From Madurella fahalii (Eukaryota; Ascomycota; Sordariomycetes; Sordariales), in assembly GCA_029876055.1 (NCBI GenBank), contig CM056880.1:372001-436000 (forward strand): DNA of 64,000 bases. The letters run 5' to 3'. The first letter of the stretch is position 1. Every line of letters begins with the position of its first letter. Below, piece by piece: positions 33,173 through 45,658 of the stretch. A model generated the notes under the pieces. The model was not told where the DNA came from, did no database searches, and saw nothing but the letters and a program-made list of their open reading frames with translations. Both the position numbers and the translations under genes were made by a program.

Positions 33173-36100
33173 TCATCCCCAGGTACCGCCGCCGCCGCCC
33201 CTACCCCCCCTGTGCTGCGCCGATAGCCGCCAGTCGTCCTTGCCAGCAAACTTGTTGTACAGGGGCTCTATCCGCTCTTGTTTACGCCGCTTCGACATAC
33301 TCCCATTCGTCCCCGCCAACCTAAAGAAGGTTGGCGCTGCATCAACGAGCCATTTTGGTTCGATGCTTGTCGTCCAGTGCATGTACTCGCGTAACGTAAG
33401 AACAAGCCCGTGATAGATTACCCACTTGGCCTGTTTCCCAAGCAGTGCCGATGAAGGGTGCATATGCACCTGAGTGCCCTGAACGATGGTTTTGTAGCAC
33501 CCGGTCCCAGCCTCCGTCTCCCTCCGTGCTGCATTACGAAAAAAGCCGGCACACAAGGCTCGGTGTACCCGGTCCGTCTCGCGACCACACGAAACAATTG
33601 GCTGATGGTAACGCTCCATGACCTTGACGAGCTGTTCCTGCACGTCCTTAGCTTGTCTCATAGATCGTGCCAGGACAAAATTCTCAAAGCACCAAGAGCT
33701 TAAGTAGCCGCTTTGCTTCCACGCGTTGTATACGTTTAACAGCGTCAGGTGGTCACCGTGCAGGTCGTGGAATTTGGCCTTCTTTTGATCGGCCTGTACC
33801 TGCCTTTACTTCGGTCGGTAGAAAATGTTAGGCAAGTTTAACATGGCCACAATAGACAGGATCTCGTCCGAGCACCCTAGCTCACCGGCCACAATCAAGA
33901 CTTTAGCGAGCGACGACTCGAGAGGGAAGTCGGCTATTCTGCGTCCGAGTCGTGTCAGGATTCCCTTATCATCGAGAGCACCTAATGCATAAAGCTCTTG
34001 AAGGGCAGCCCGCATCGTGTTGGCGGGGGGCGGATCCATGAAGTCAAAGCGCAAGAGATCGTTGATCCCCATTGCCTTGAGCATAAGGATCGTTGTGCAG
34101 ACGTTCTGGCGTTGAATAGCGGGGATAGGTGAAGGTAGCATCTCGGACTGATATACTGCTTCCGTATAGAGCCTGAAGCATTTACCTGGCCCGGTCCGGC
34201 CAGCACGGCCGGCTCGCTGGTTAGCTTGCGCTTGCGAGATGGGTGTGACGATGAGCGAGTCCATGCCCAGCTTCGGGTCATAGGCGTCTTGCTTGACAAA
34301 GCCTGGATCTACCACGTAGTAGATATTGTCGATAGTAATGGATGTTTCGGCAATATTGGTGGCAATAACCACCTTTCGACCACCTGGAGGAGCAGGTTCA
34401 AAGATGCGGTTCTGCATCTCGGGAGGCAGCGCCGCATACATAGGAAGGATAATGAGCTCCGGGACGCCTGGTCCTAATGCCTTGATCCGTTCAGACAGGA
34501 CCTCGCAGGATGTATCGATTTCTTCCTGTCCCGTCAAAAACAAGAGGATATCACCAGATGGCTCCGTGAGGTGAATTTCCATGACAGTGGTGAGAGCAGC
34601 ATCGAGATAGTCCGGCTCGGGCTCCCGGGAATACAACATTTCGACGGGGAATGTACGCCCAGGGATGGTAAAGATCGGAGCGTTGTTGAAGTAGCATGAG
34701 AACTTCTCGGCATCTAAAGTAGCGGACGTGGTGATTACCTTTAGGTCCGGCCGCTTCTTTAACGTCCTTTTCAACAACGCGAAGAGAACGTCTGTAGCGA
34801 TAGTCCGTTCATGTGCCTCGTCAAGCATGATGACGGAGTACTTCTTGAGATCCGGGTCTAGCAGGACCTCTCATTGAAGTGTGCCGTCCGTCATGAACTT
34901 GATCTTGGTGGCTTGGCTCGTGCAGTCCTCGAACCGAATCGAATAGCCAACTTCCTCGCCCAGAATACAACCGACCTTTTCAACTACGCGTTTGGCCACC
35001 GACATGGCAGCCACGCGTCGAGGCTGCGTACACCCAATGATGCCGTTGCTTGCGAAACAAGCCTCGGCCAGGTATTGTGTTAACTGTGTCGTCTTGCCCG
35101 ACCCAGTCTCGCCGACAACGACGAGGATTTGATTTTGTCGTATAGCGCCAATCAGTTGATCACGGAAGGCGAAGATCGGAAGGGATTCCCGCTGCTGTTT
35201 GATCGTCATATCTGTCCTCTTTCCAGATAACCGATCCTGTGGTTGGACCACAAGGTTCCGGCTCGGGATGCTATCGGCATCTGTGGTCCTGACCTTGGCG
35301 CTTCCTATATCGCTGGTGAACTTGGGTTGGTCCTGCTCCTCCATCGAATCGTTCCACCGGTTCGAAGGGTCAAGGTTGTTCTTTCCAGTCGCTTCGGCAG
35401 CCGCTTCAGCCTGTTGATGCCGCAGCTCGGCCCTCTCTCTGACCAACGCAGCCTCAGACATGGCAGCCCGATTCAACGACCCGTCCGGAGCCTTCACGAC
35501 ACGGATGGGCGATAATTCGAGAGACTGCCTGGTTTAACCAACGAGGAATGGCGGCTCCTCTTCCCTGACCTCAACGTCGAGGTTATCTTCTAACTCCATC
35601 TCACCGTCACCCCTGAGCGCTGCGTTGTGATCATGTAAGTCGGGGAAGTCTGAGGCTTTCGCAACTCCAGATGCGACAAGTTGGCGAATCTCCCACCGCT
35701 CAGGGGACGTCATTCTCCTCTCCTGTCTTAGCACAGAATTAGGCTTTTGGAACCCGAGATCGGTCTGTCCGTTTCTGCCTCCCCGTAGAGACATCATATT
35801 AGCACCGGAACCGAAGTTCAGGTGGGGTGCAAGGTCCCATCCCGTGTCTTGGTCAATGTCCTTCATCGACAATCCAATTCGCGCCCCATCTATGCTGATG
35901 ACCTTGACCTTGACGGGTGTCCGTGTTCGACCGAATCCGCTGGGTGATTGCGCCCGTCTGCCAGCCGCGAAATGTGAACGAGGCCCCTCAAGTTGCCCCT
36001 GGCGCCGTGGATGTTCACGAATACGCCAAAGTCCTTGATTCCCGTCACATTTCCATCGTAAATTCCGTATAGAATAGGGGATTCGTCCACCTCTGTCGGT

Positions 36101-36699
36101 GGCCGGCGGGATATTCGTTCGTCCTCTTGGTGGTCGTCCCCCTCGCGACCTTGTCGATTGCACTGTTGCCTGTCTGCCACTGGCACGCGGTGAATGCCGC
36201 CGTCATACGACCTGCACCTAGGCCTGTCGCGATGCGAAACACCGCTTCTCGAGCGTCGCTTTCCCCGTGTTGGCGGACTCCTGCTTTGACTACGACTGCG
36301 TCCACGTTTCTGCATTTGTGATTTATTGTTGCAGGCCTTTAACTCCAAGGCTTCCAGCTCGTTGAATGCGTCATCGACAGAATCGGAGGCTGGTGCATTA
36401 TCTGGTAGGGCCAAACCGGAGAAGACTCGGGTATTCTCGACGATGGTAGCCGTCTTCGCCTTCATGGACGGATGCATCATCCGAACCAGTCGATCGATGC
36501 TCTCGAGCAGGCTCGGAGGGAGGGAGTCGCCGCCCGCTCTAGTCATGTTCCGTTCGAACATCTCGAATGTGTCGGAATCGAGTCGTTGGGCGATGATGAA
36601 CTCTGCGAGATTCTTGTCGACGACCCCGAGGTGATTTTGGAGCTCGGAGACCACCTTCCTCACGAGACCAACGAGCTCAAGATCAAAAAGGTGGTCCAT
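33173..36699 (-). pseudogene. decayed PRP22/DHX8-type DEAH-box splicing helicase
   Basis: Along 3.5 kb of minus strand the full PRP22 layout can be followed without introns. From ATG 36699 come a helical N-terminus, an SR-rich segment and an S1 RNA-binding domain (GIYDGNVTGIKDFGVFVNI). Next are motif I GETGSGKTTQ, motif II DEAHERT, SATLDAEKF, FLTGQEEIDTSCEVL, ETSITIDNIYYVVDPGF, QRAGRAGRTGPGKCFRLYTE, and the HA2 and OB regions to GGGTWG. The frame is broken four times: a one-base shift in the S1 domain near 35925-35935, TAA at 35534-35536 where Gln (CAA) is expected, TGA at 34871-34873 where Arg (CGA) is expected after GTLQ, and TAA at 33806-33808 after FYRPK. Many substitutions at otherwise conserved positions show relaxed selection. 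PRP22 is essential, so an intact copy should exist elsewhere. Any product from this locus would be truncated. Confidence 0.88.
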
Positions 36700-37300
36700 G
36701 TTGAATGAGAACTGCCTAAGATCGTAATGGCACCTGTGGAAGGGCGTGATCGCTGCAAGACCCAGAAACCCAGGCGACGAGGTGGAGTCAGTGGGAACAC
36801 AGCCGAACCTTTCCGGTGGGGCCTAAGATCCAGCCATCTGGGTTACCTAACCCATCTCTTCACGGCTGATAATGAAATATACAGTATATGTACAGTATTG
36901 TGTAGTACTGCACCGTAGGAAGTTTCATACACATTCTCAGCTTGGGCAGGGACCCGCTGTCAGAGCCTACGAGACCGTTGCCCGTGTTTGGATTATCAAT
37001 CAACTAAACGCAACGCAATTAGCCAAACGAGGACAAGTACTCGGCTCTATTCATATGTCCTGTGGTTGGCTGAAATGGAGCGTGGGTGCAGGCTGCGGTG
37101 AGGGGCTGCGTTAGGTGTAAGGTTGGGTGCTTATATACTGTACTTGCGGCCGACCCGCGAATCTACAGGGGCCTTGGTGCCTTTCCTTGCACTTGAGCCT
37201 CCGCCCCGCCTTGAGCAATAAAACCAAACATTCCTCATCCTTTCAAGGTTCGACTTTCCGCCACGACAACGCTTCTCCGTATTTTACTCGCCCTGCTGTC
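36700..37300. other. intergenic
   Basis: It holds the divergent upstream regions of the PRP22-like relic and the RING gene. No gene seen. Confidence 0.6.
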
Positions 37301-38288
37301 ATGGACGCGGATTCTACCAATGAAGACGAGCGTTCTCAAATCCTACAAGACACACTCAACCAGATCTCATCGAGGGTAGCCGGTGCGAACGCCGGATGCT
37401 GCATCATCTGTCTTAGCGACTTGGCTGAACAATGCGAAGCACGGCCCTGCCGGCATAACCATTTCGATTATCTGTGTCTGGTCACATGGCTGGAAACTCG
37501 AGCGACTTGTCCGCTATGCAAGAGCGACATCTCGGGAAGTCCGATACGATCTAGGCGAGGATGGGAAGCACGGAAAATCCTACAAAGTCCGCGAACAGTT
37601 TAGCGGCCGAACTGAAGGAGGCCTACACGACGCTGCTTCGCGTCCCGGGCCTCGAAACAGCAGCAATCCTAGCCGCCTGGCTCGACCGCGGCCATACGAG
37701 GACGAGGCTATCCGGAGACGACGGCTGATCTACCAATATAAACTTTACTCTCCCCACGTGGGTTCCAATAATCGACAGCCCACAAAATCGAGGTACAAGG
37801 AGCTGTCGCCAAAACTCTTCGTCACGGACCCGGAGCTCGTATCCCGAGCCAGAACGTGGCTACGCCGCGAACTGCGCGTCTTCCAATTTCTCTACGAGGA
37901 GGAAAACGATGATTCCCCACATGACCGCGATCCCGTTCGCAGACGCAGACCCTGTAAGGCAGAGTTCTTGCTAGAATACATCATCGCCATCCTCAAGTCC
38001 ATGGACATGCAGGGCAGTGCCGGCCAGGCCGAGGAAATGGTCCAGGAGTTTCTCGGTCGCGGTAACACCCGGCTCTTTCTACACGAGCTGAGGGCTTGGC
38101 TCAGAAGCCCTTGCAAATCGTTAAGTGAATGGGACCACGCTGTCCAGTATAAGGGCGGGAACGTTTTGCGTCGGATATCGCAAGAGTGTGGGGAGGGAAC
38201 AACCAAGAATGACGATGCCCATCCAGAATGGCCAACGCCATCCCGACACGAACCTTTGGTACCGCCATCTCGACTTGTGATGGAATAA
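37301..38288 (+). CDS. RING-finger protein (Topors/ICP0-like layout), one apparent frameshift
   Basis: Probable E3 ubiquitin ligase. ATG at 37301. The RING is CCIICLSDL...PCRHNHFDYLCLVTWL...CPLC, about residues 30-75. The frame that carries the RING (37301 to about 37531) changes to a second frame that runs to the TAA ending at 38288. The family continuation REVRYDLGEDGKHGKSYKV lies in the second frame, starting right after CKSDI. A single extra base near 37532 explains this, and no intron fits. The C-terminal half (SRARTWLRRELRVFQFL; EFLLEYIIAILKSMDM; FLHELRAWLRSP) resembles the helical domain that follows the RING in Topors-like fungal proteins. Either the gene is newly broken or the base is a sequencing error; the long intact remainder favours the latter. 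Confidence 0.8.
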
Positions 38289-40429
38289 ATAACAACGCAA
38301 CTTTAGTCTCTATTGCCTAGGGTATCTCCAGATTGCATGTTGTGTAATGGGTAATGCCAATGTAATTGTATGTAACAAACCAGGCTCCTAAGTCTCGGCG
38401 AGCTGTTGGCCAACTTGGTCAGTAACCCGTTATGGATTTCCTACCGCGAAGTACTGCCTTCTTCTGGGTGCAGAATGTGCAATGTAGTGCTCACAATCCC
38501 TACTGTGTGGAGTTTTTTTTTTTTTTTCCTCGTCTGGTTTTTTTCTCCTGCTTGGAGTCCTAGGTGGCAAGAAAGCACTAGTGCACCAGACACTTGGAGT
38601 GTACTGAAGAGCACAAGTTGCAACTCTCCTCCAAGGCATTACTTGGGCACGTGGTGCTCAAGACACCACGGAGGACTGACGACGGGGTTGGTTAAGACAG
38701 TTATTCATCGAGACACGCGATGCTTCAATCTGGCCTGGAACTACCGCAACCCTGTGATTTCCTGCTTCCATCTCTGCGCATCTGGCGTCTCCCTTCCTTG
38801 GTTTGCCCCATAACAACGTTCGATTCCCGAGCGCTCTAACACTCTTTCTTCCCACAATAAGAAACAAGCCCGTCCACCGTGCTTCAAGCTGCAGCTCAAC
38901 AGGTCGTCCATGCAACAAGTCTGCAGTAGTTATTGGTATTAGCATTCTGATTCAAGTCCGTTAAAATAAGGCACAATACTCCATACCATATTGTAGGTGT
39001 ATGGGGGATGATCGACGAGGGCTCAGGTGTATCAGAGAGATTTGAGTCTGTGTCTTTATTCATAAGAGGAAGAGCTTTTTGGTGTCTCTGGAGAGAGCAA
39101 ACATTGTCGAACATATGATGTATTGCATCCCTTTTATACTTCGTCAACACCACAGTCGGGCCAGACGCTCGATGCCACCGCTGCCAAAGAGCAACAACTG
39201 ACACTTAACCAACGATCACATCCTGGCCCGACAAGGCAATGCCCGAGAGTCATAAACGCAGCAATCATTGGTGGGTGTACTGCATTGGACTGTTCTTGCT
39301 AGGTAATATCCGCACGGTGATCTCCTGACCCTGATATGTGAAATGCTAACAGTTAAACCTACTGCAATCATTGGCTGCTCTGGTTGTTTTTGCAATCAGT
39401 GTGCCGCTCTTTCAGGAGTACTAGTATCTCCTGGAAAAGCTTGTTGTGTGAGTGGGAAGGAGGAGACTAGCCACCCTGGGAACCGACAGGAAAGGGCTCA
39501 CAGCCGTGGTTCGCCATGAAAGTACTCGAGACAGGAGAACTCCGTAGCTTCCTGCGCTGCTCTGGATAAGAGCCTAGCAAACCGACTGAGCGTTTCAAAG
39601 AGGTGTTTATGTGTGCGCCTTTCCTCACGTCCGAGAGGTACCTTATTGACGGTTGGGTTTGCACGACACCTTCAAAGACGAAGATACCCTACCAATACTC
39701 ATGGTCATGATTCGTTACTGGATAACCTCGATTGGGATCAATGAACGTCACTCCCCATTGAGAGATATGATTGATTCGGCTTGCCTTCCTAACTGGGAAC
39801 CTGGAAGTTTGTGTTTTCTCGTCCGTAAACCCACCAGAACGGCGCCTCCCTGCATATGACCAACGAAATGTGATAGCACCCAACACCACAACTAGATTGT
39901 GATAGTAACATACATGTACGGCAACATTTGCAAGCTTCTGCACAAGCAGCTGCTGTGTTGCTAGCTGGTTCCGAAACGCGAAAGTCTTAAGCTGGCTCGT
40001 CACAAGTATTCAGAGCCCGCAAGTCTTCGCATAGAAGGATTTGGCGCTGTGTCAGAGGGTTTCTCGCTCCCTTTTCCCATCGACCATCGAGTCTCCCAGC
40101 TTCAAAATCAATCCCAGCTTGGCAAGACCAGACAAGCATCGGTGAGTGCGGAACAATCCCGCGCTGCAAGGCAGCTAATATTTAAAGAAAGTCACTGCCA
40201 TGGTCGGTAACATAATGCCCCTTTCTCGCTGTGATCGGAGGCCCGATGACACCTCGACAAGAGTTGCTTGTTCTCCAATGTTCAGATGCGCCACCCGGTC
40301 CCGACAGAACGGTAGCACAGTGCGAAGGCTCATGATTTTGCGCAGGTCATGTACCAACATATTGTCGTTTGTTGGGACTCGGCAGCTTCTCGGCACCACG
40401 CCAACATCGATCTGGTTTGGACAGTCCAA
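38289..40429. other. intergenic
   Basis: No convincing gene. A poly-T run of about 16 lies at 38513-38527. Minor frames on both strands have no family resemblance. Confidence 0.5.
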
Positions 40430-40860
40430 AGTTAAATTACAGCAGCGCTCTGGCGCTCGATTTGGAAGACGCTGGGCAAGTCACTGCTGTACACAACCGC
40501 GTACCATCCATCAACAGACGGCCAAAGCGAGCGAATGATCCAAATGGTCGAATCGGCACTGAGATATTATTACATTCAATCGATGGGAAAACTTCCCCAT
40601 CAATGGCCGAACGTCATCCCACACCTGCAATTCGAACACAACAACGCCCGATCAGTCTGGCAAATTGCCGAACGATCATTAAAGGATTCAACCCAACCAG
40701 CGTCATGGCCCGAAAAACCGTCATCAGAGACCTCGATCTTCCACTTACCAGAATCGAAGCGCACGACGCCATCGCGATCGCGTCCATGACGACGAAATAC
40801 CACTACGATCGACGACATCGGGGGAGTTACAAACGCCCCTTGAGTTTGCTCGGGGGAGCT
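40430..40860 (+). mobile_element. Ty3/gypsy integrase relic
   Basis: The plus strand reads ALWRSIWKTLGKSLLYTTAY, then HPSTDGQSERMIQMVESALR. This is the end of an rve integrase core, including the FHPQTDGQTER-like motif. After a frame change it continues RTIIKGFNPTSVMARKTV and DAIAIASMTTKYHYDRRHR, the GPY/H-like region of gypsy elements. It is truncated on both sides and frameshifted, with no LTR or reverse transcriptase recognised nearby. A dead fragment. Confidence 0.75.
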
Positions 40861-42707
40861 TATGTGTGGAACTCGCCTAGACATATTGAGTCGCTCGATG
40901 CCTTGCATGGAAGCCTATTTGTCCTCGACAGTGCTGCATTCTTGTCCCTCCCCTGGGCCACAACCCCGAACTGCTTCGCCCCTGCTAGCGTACTACACCG
41001 GCCAATAGTTACCTATGTTTCAGTGTTTCCGCCTCTTGGCCGAGCTGTGCTTTGACGGCGGGTTGCAGCACCGGTTGTCCCAAAGCCCCTGGGATGCAAT
41101 ATGCGCACTATGAAGGACTTGGACGCTCACTGAGCCGGATGAGCGGGGTAGCTAGCCGGGAACATGAGTAAGGGGCAACCGGGGGTTTAAGGAAAAGCCA
41201 TATCTTTCACAGTCGACACCTTTTCGAGCTAATTGGGGAAAATGACGGATGGTGAAACATATCTCATGGTAGGGTCATTGGACCATTCGACTCTGTTGAC
41301 TCCCTTCCTCTCCCTCCTAACCCCAACTTCCACGCTTTCTGCCGCATTCAACGACAACACATATGAACCCACGCTAAGAAGCACATGCCCCCAGCCCATT
41401 TGCCGGAGCCACTTGGATCCAGCGCTGCCAGGTTTTGTTGTGCTTTTCTATGCAGGATAGTTCTGCAGTTGCGGTTTTCCGCCCTCTAGGCTCTTTGATT
41501 GAGCAGTTGGTCGTGCAATTTAGCTGGTGCAATTTAACCGTGCAGTATAGTTGCAATTTTTAATGCTGCTGTGCCATCTCTTTTTCCGCATTTTGGACAT
41601 TGGTGGCAGCGGTGCTTGCCAATGACACTTGGTTACGACCCGAGATTATCCAAAGGTGTTGAGGGTGAGGACACGGCACAGAGCGTGCCATAAAGAGTCA
41701 AATAGTTGTGACATGTGGGTGTGGCAGGCAGATGATGCCCTCCTTCACTGGTCCACCACAGGCATCTTCGCAATTTCGAACCAAAGTCTGTTTAATATCT
41801 AACACATAGCCTCATTACCCCGGCTGAGAGGTTGCGGTGGCTTGTAAAGTTGTTGTGACCCGAACATTGCAGAGTATATATCTAAGCATTTGCCTTCAGA
41901 ATAAGTCTTTAGACTTTACGAAGTTTTTGTTCTCCCATAGTAATGAGCTCTATATAGAAAAGGACGACATTCTCAATTGGTAATTATAGGTCTACTAAAA
42001 ATGGATACTATATAACGGATATGTTGAAGTTTGTTCTTCAAGCTGCATCTAATAATGAAGTAACTTATCTACCTAGATATCTACGGGAATAGCGCCGTTA
42101 TGGTTGATGTTGCATAATGGCCCAGAATGTCACGAACGGGAACTAATTTGTACCAGCCTGGTTTGAAAATTGTGGTTTGTGGGCTCGGGTTGAAGACTGC
42201 TAACTGTGCTCCTGTGATATGCACCGGGTCGGGCATCAACGCCTCGTACGAAAAGAGCTCCGTCACCACTACCCGGAGGTAATTAGCACGTGATGGGCTG
42301 CCCTAACCTACTTTACTGCGAATATCACAATGTAAGTGACACAGGCATACGGCCTCAATAAGGTATTAGGCATTTCTGGGCGCGCCCTAGGGGCAGAAGT
42401 TCTATGTGCGTAGTACTGAGACGCGCTCTCACTTGTGTCACTGTATTCATGCTGCTACCTATCCCCACTAACAGTACTGATTTGAAACTTACAACGAGTG
42501 TCCCGAATCTCAAGAGCATGCTCTCCCGTTTCCGCGGATGTGTCCCTACATAACCCGCGTTGATAAACGAGTGACTAAAGACTAAACTGGCGAAATTGCC
42601 AACACAGCTGACGAAACCTGAGTGCATTATCTGACCAGGGCCGCCCCGAGCACGTTAGGGTACGGTGATAAGCTTGCCCCTGGCCAGACCTCGAACCCAA
42701 CCACACC
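40861..42707. other. intergenic
   Basis: The stretch after the integrase relic. No gene seen; AT-rich at 41860-42080. Confidence 0.55.
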
Positions 42708-43209
42708 TTAGCCACCGCACGGGCCGTTGCGGTTGGCGCAGCTGATCCGGCGCCCGTAAGTGCAGCAAGCACCGCCAGAACCGCACTGGTAGACCCAGTC
42801 CAGGCAGGATCCCGACGTGCACTCGGGAATGGCATTCAATGGGCTAACGCAGTAACCGCACCACAGACCCCGAGCGCTGCTATGGCAGGGGCAAGTGCTA
42901 TGGCTGTTGCATTGACGGGGGAGGAGGCCTACGAAGAGAAGAGAAGGTAGAAGTGAGTCCGATCAAACTTCATTTGTATAGTCAGACAGATGGCAGGCAC
43001 TTACCCATGCGGTTGTTGTGAGGTGACAGGTTGACAGTACGACCCTCCTTCTCGTGGGCGTCAATCCTGGCGTCCAGGATGGGCGCGTCGTCGAAAGGCT
43101 CGGGCTCGGGGGTGCGAGCCTTGACTTCGGCCTCCGCCGCTTTTAAATTGTCGGAGGGCAGGGCAATGGCGAGGGCCGCCAGGGCCAGAATGGCTTGGAG
43201 GATGCGCAT
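42708..43209 (-). CDS. small secreted cysteine-rich protein (effector-like)
   Basis: Two exons in transcription order, 43209-43005 and 42928-42708, joined in phase 1, giving 141 residues. A signal peptide, MRILQAILALAALAIALPS, is followed by an acidic pro-region rich in Glu, Asp and Pro. The mature part, encoded by exon 2, is about 70 residues with twelve cysteines in the order C-C-C, C-C, C-C, C-CC, C-C, including CPC, WCGYC and ACC. It ends in CGG. An even cysteine number, small size and a pro-region are hallmarks of fungal secreted effectors and antimicrobial-type proteins. I do not recognise the family, and no function is claimed. The exon boundary falls just before the cysteine domain. 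Confidence 0.85.
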
Positions 43210-45658
43210 CTTTCTGTCTCAAGGCTCACTTGGCTGACAGATTGAATCGAGCTCTTCTTTGCTGTTGTGTTGAGACACGTGAGGGAATGGAAAGCAAAGT
43301 TGAAGTCGAATAGTGCACAGTCTTATACTTTGTCTCCGGGCCTGGGGCCTAGAGGCTCGGTCATGCTTCCTCAATGATGAAGTTAGGCTCGATCTCGATG
43401 CTCGACTATTGAATGGGTCTTTGACGCGATTGCAACGGTAAGAACGGGGGATATTTTGTCCCGAAATAGGTTGAAAATTGCGGACGATCCGGATTGTGGG
43501 CCCATGAATGGCGTCGAACGCGCCTATGGGAGTCGTCTCCAGGCGCTTGGTACAACTGCGGTCATCCTTCAACACGACCTCAGTCAGCTCATTGTTAAGA
43601 TTTGGATGGGTAAGAAATTTGTGAGGCGAGCTATAGGCCAATGGGACATTGCCATCTCGACATTAAGTTCAATGTTGTCATCAACTCCTTTTGTACCGGA
43701 CCCATCTTACCACGGTCCAGGTTGCTCGCGCGAGGCTGAGCTTGCGCGTACGAAAGGTTCTATTCTGCGGAATGTCGATCGTTGCTATCAAACCAAAGAA
43801 CCTAGTTACATTCGGCGAATGAATTGAGCCAGTAGCTATTGCTGGACCGTTGGTATTGTTTCACAACACTGGCTATGATGCAAGTGATTCCATCGTGGAA
43901 GGTGGTACGGTATCGAACCAGGATTGATGGCATATAGCCATTCGTCGTTCTAATTCAGTCTGTAGATTCCTTGGAAGATAAGCAGCATAAAATGATTTGG
44001 GAATATGAGGTCCAAATGCAGCGCAGAGCTTGTTTAGATTCAGGGCTGGTCGGTGATAAGGTCATGCCATGGCACAGAGGAGTGAGTAACCTTCCTGTCT
44101 ACCAAGAATTAATATGGTTCTGGGACGTTATGTCGCCGCTGCTGTGCGATCACCGAGCACCAATGATGGTAGCATTGTACGACCAACTCGCAACTTCAGA
44201 GCCCTACGTTTAACACCAGACCCCCCTCTCCTGTGCGAGCGCTGCGGAGGAGCGGGGAAGTGTGTCAGTTGACCACAATTATTAAGCACAATCAACTGCG
44301 TTCCAGACCAGCGTCGGACCGGACCCGAGTACTAGAAGTATTCCATATCATCCATGTGTGTTCACAACCGTTTCCCCAACATGAGGGGTTGCAGTCCCAA
44401 CAATTGTGTAACAATACTGAGGGATTACACTCGGGATAAAGCTGCCGATTGGAGGGATTACGGATTGGCCGCTTTCTACATGGTATGCTGATGCGGAGAC
44501 ATAGACTGAAATGTGATAGGTATCCCATCACTCCCGCCTCACGGGATTATATCCAGCGAGTCCAGAACAAGGCCACAAATTGTCCTTAAGGCAGTTAAGA
44601 ACCGTATGTTATTACGGAAATGAGAGCGATGTGATGTCGCTGCAGGCTTGCATCGTACATGGTGTACATACTCCAGTAACCTGCTGGATAGATGTTGCTG
44701 TAAAAATAATTCATATGTCTCAGCTCATCCGGTTGTTCTCCCGGTCATAGGACATGAGCGTGTTACTGACAAAACATCCCGAACAGCTTCCACATTCTAC
44801 CCATGGGCCTAGATTATGTGGCAGAACTTACTAATTTAATGGGTAAAAGGCATGCGGATGTCCCCAGCCATGGGCCTAGCTGCTAGATGTTTACCGCTGA
44901 GCGTAACAGCGATATCATGTGGGGTTGAGGGGTGTGATTGCGGCTGTCAGTAAATCACTGCTTATGTGGAGCTCCAAGCTGGGCGGCGTGCACGTAATGT
45001 ACTCAATTCCAGTCAAATCAGTGGTGGGATCCGATCCTCGGAAGTTCACCGACTCCTTGGCGTTCACAGTTCCCCCCTGGAGCCATACTAAATCCAGGAG
45101 CACCGCTGTGGCATGGCCAATGTTCCAAAGTCTCCGACGCTATCCAGGCCAGCGATGCCGTTGCCACACCGTGTCATGCACTTCACCGCCTTTTAGACCA
45201 TACACCACTTTGGCTCAGCGAAACCAGCCACATTTGGGGCAATCTCAGTACCAACCATGAAGATAACTTTCGACAGCAATATTGACTGCTATAGACTACA
45301 TATCTTACCAAGGATACTGGTTATCATGCACCGGCTGCTCTTCTCGGTGTAGATGGTTCCGCTAGCAGATGTCCAAGTAGAGCCGACTAAGTATGCGACG
45401 AAAACTCCAGAGCTTATTATCGAACCGGAATCCCGGAGATCTGGCTCATAATCAATCCAAACAATCTGCTACCAGACTTAGCCTTCAGCCCGGCTGAGCG
45501 GGACCCTACCGACACCTAAGGCGTCTTGGGATAAAGCTTCCGCTAAGAGTCGTTCCCTTACCATACAGCTCACACCGCGAGATAACAATCATGCCAGAGG
45601 AGCGCGCACACAATCCATATCGACTTCCTCAGAAGCCACTCTTTCTAAATTCTCGGGT
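43210..45658. other. long intergenic stretch
   Basis: Short frames only. A possible coding remnant on the minus strand at 44915-45150 is not recognisable and I left it uncalled. Confidence 0.5.

Noticed and set aside
41770..41790. TTCGAA-containing motif resembling a tRNA T-loop
   Set aside because: No acceptor stem, anticodon arm or internal A box in register; no tRNA found anywhere in the window by eye.
43219..43641. 140-codon minus-strand frame upstream of the cysteine-rich protein
   Set aside because: Falls in its promoter region and shows no domain; the signal peptide at 43209 marks the real gene.
44915..45150. minus-strand protein-like stretch (VWLQGGTVNAKESVNF)
   Set aside because: Locally plausible but short, with no start, no family and stops just upstream; too weak to list as a gene.
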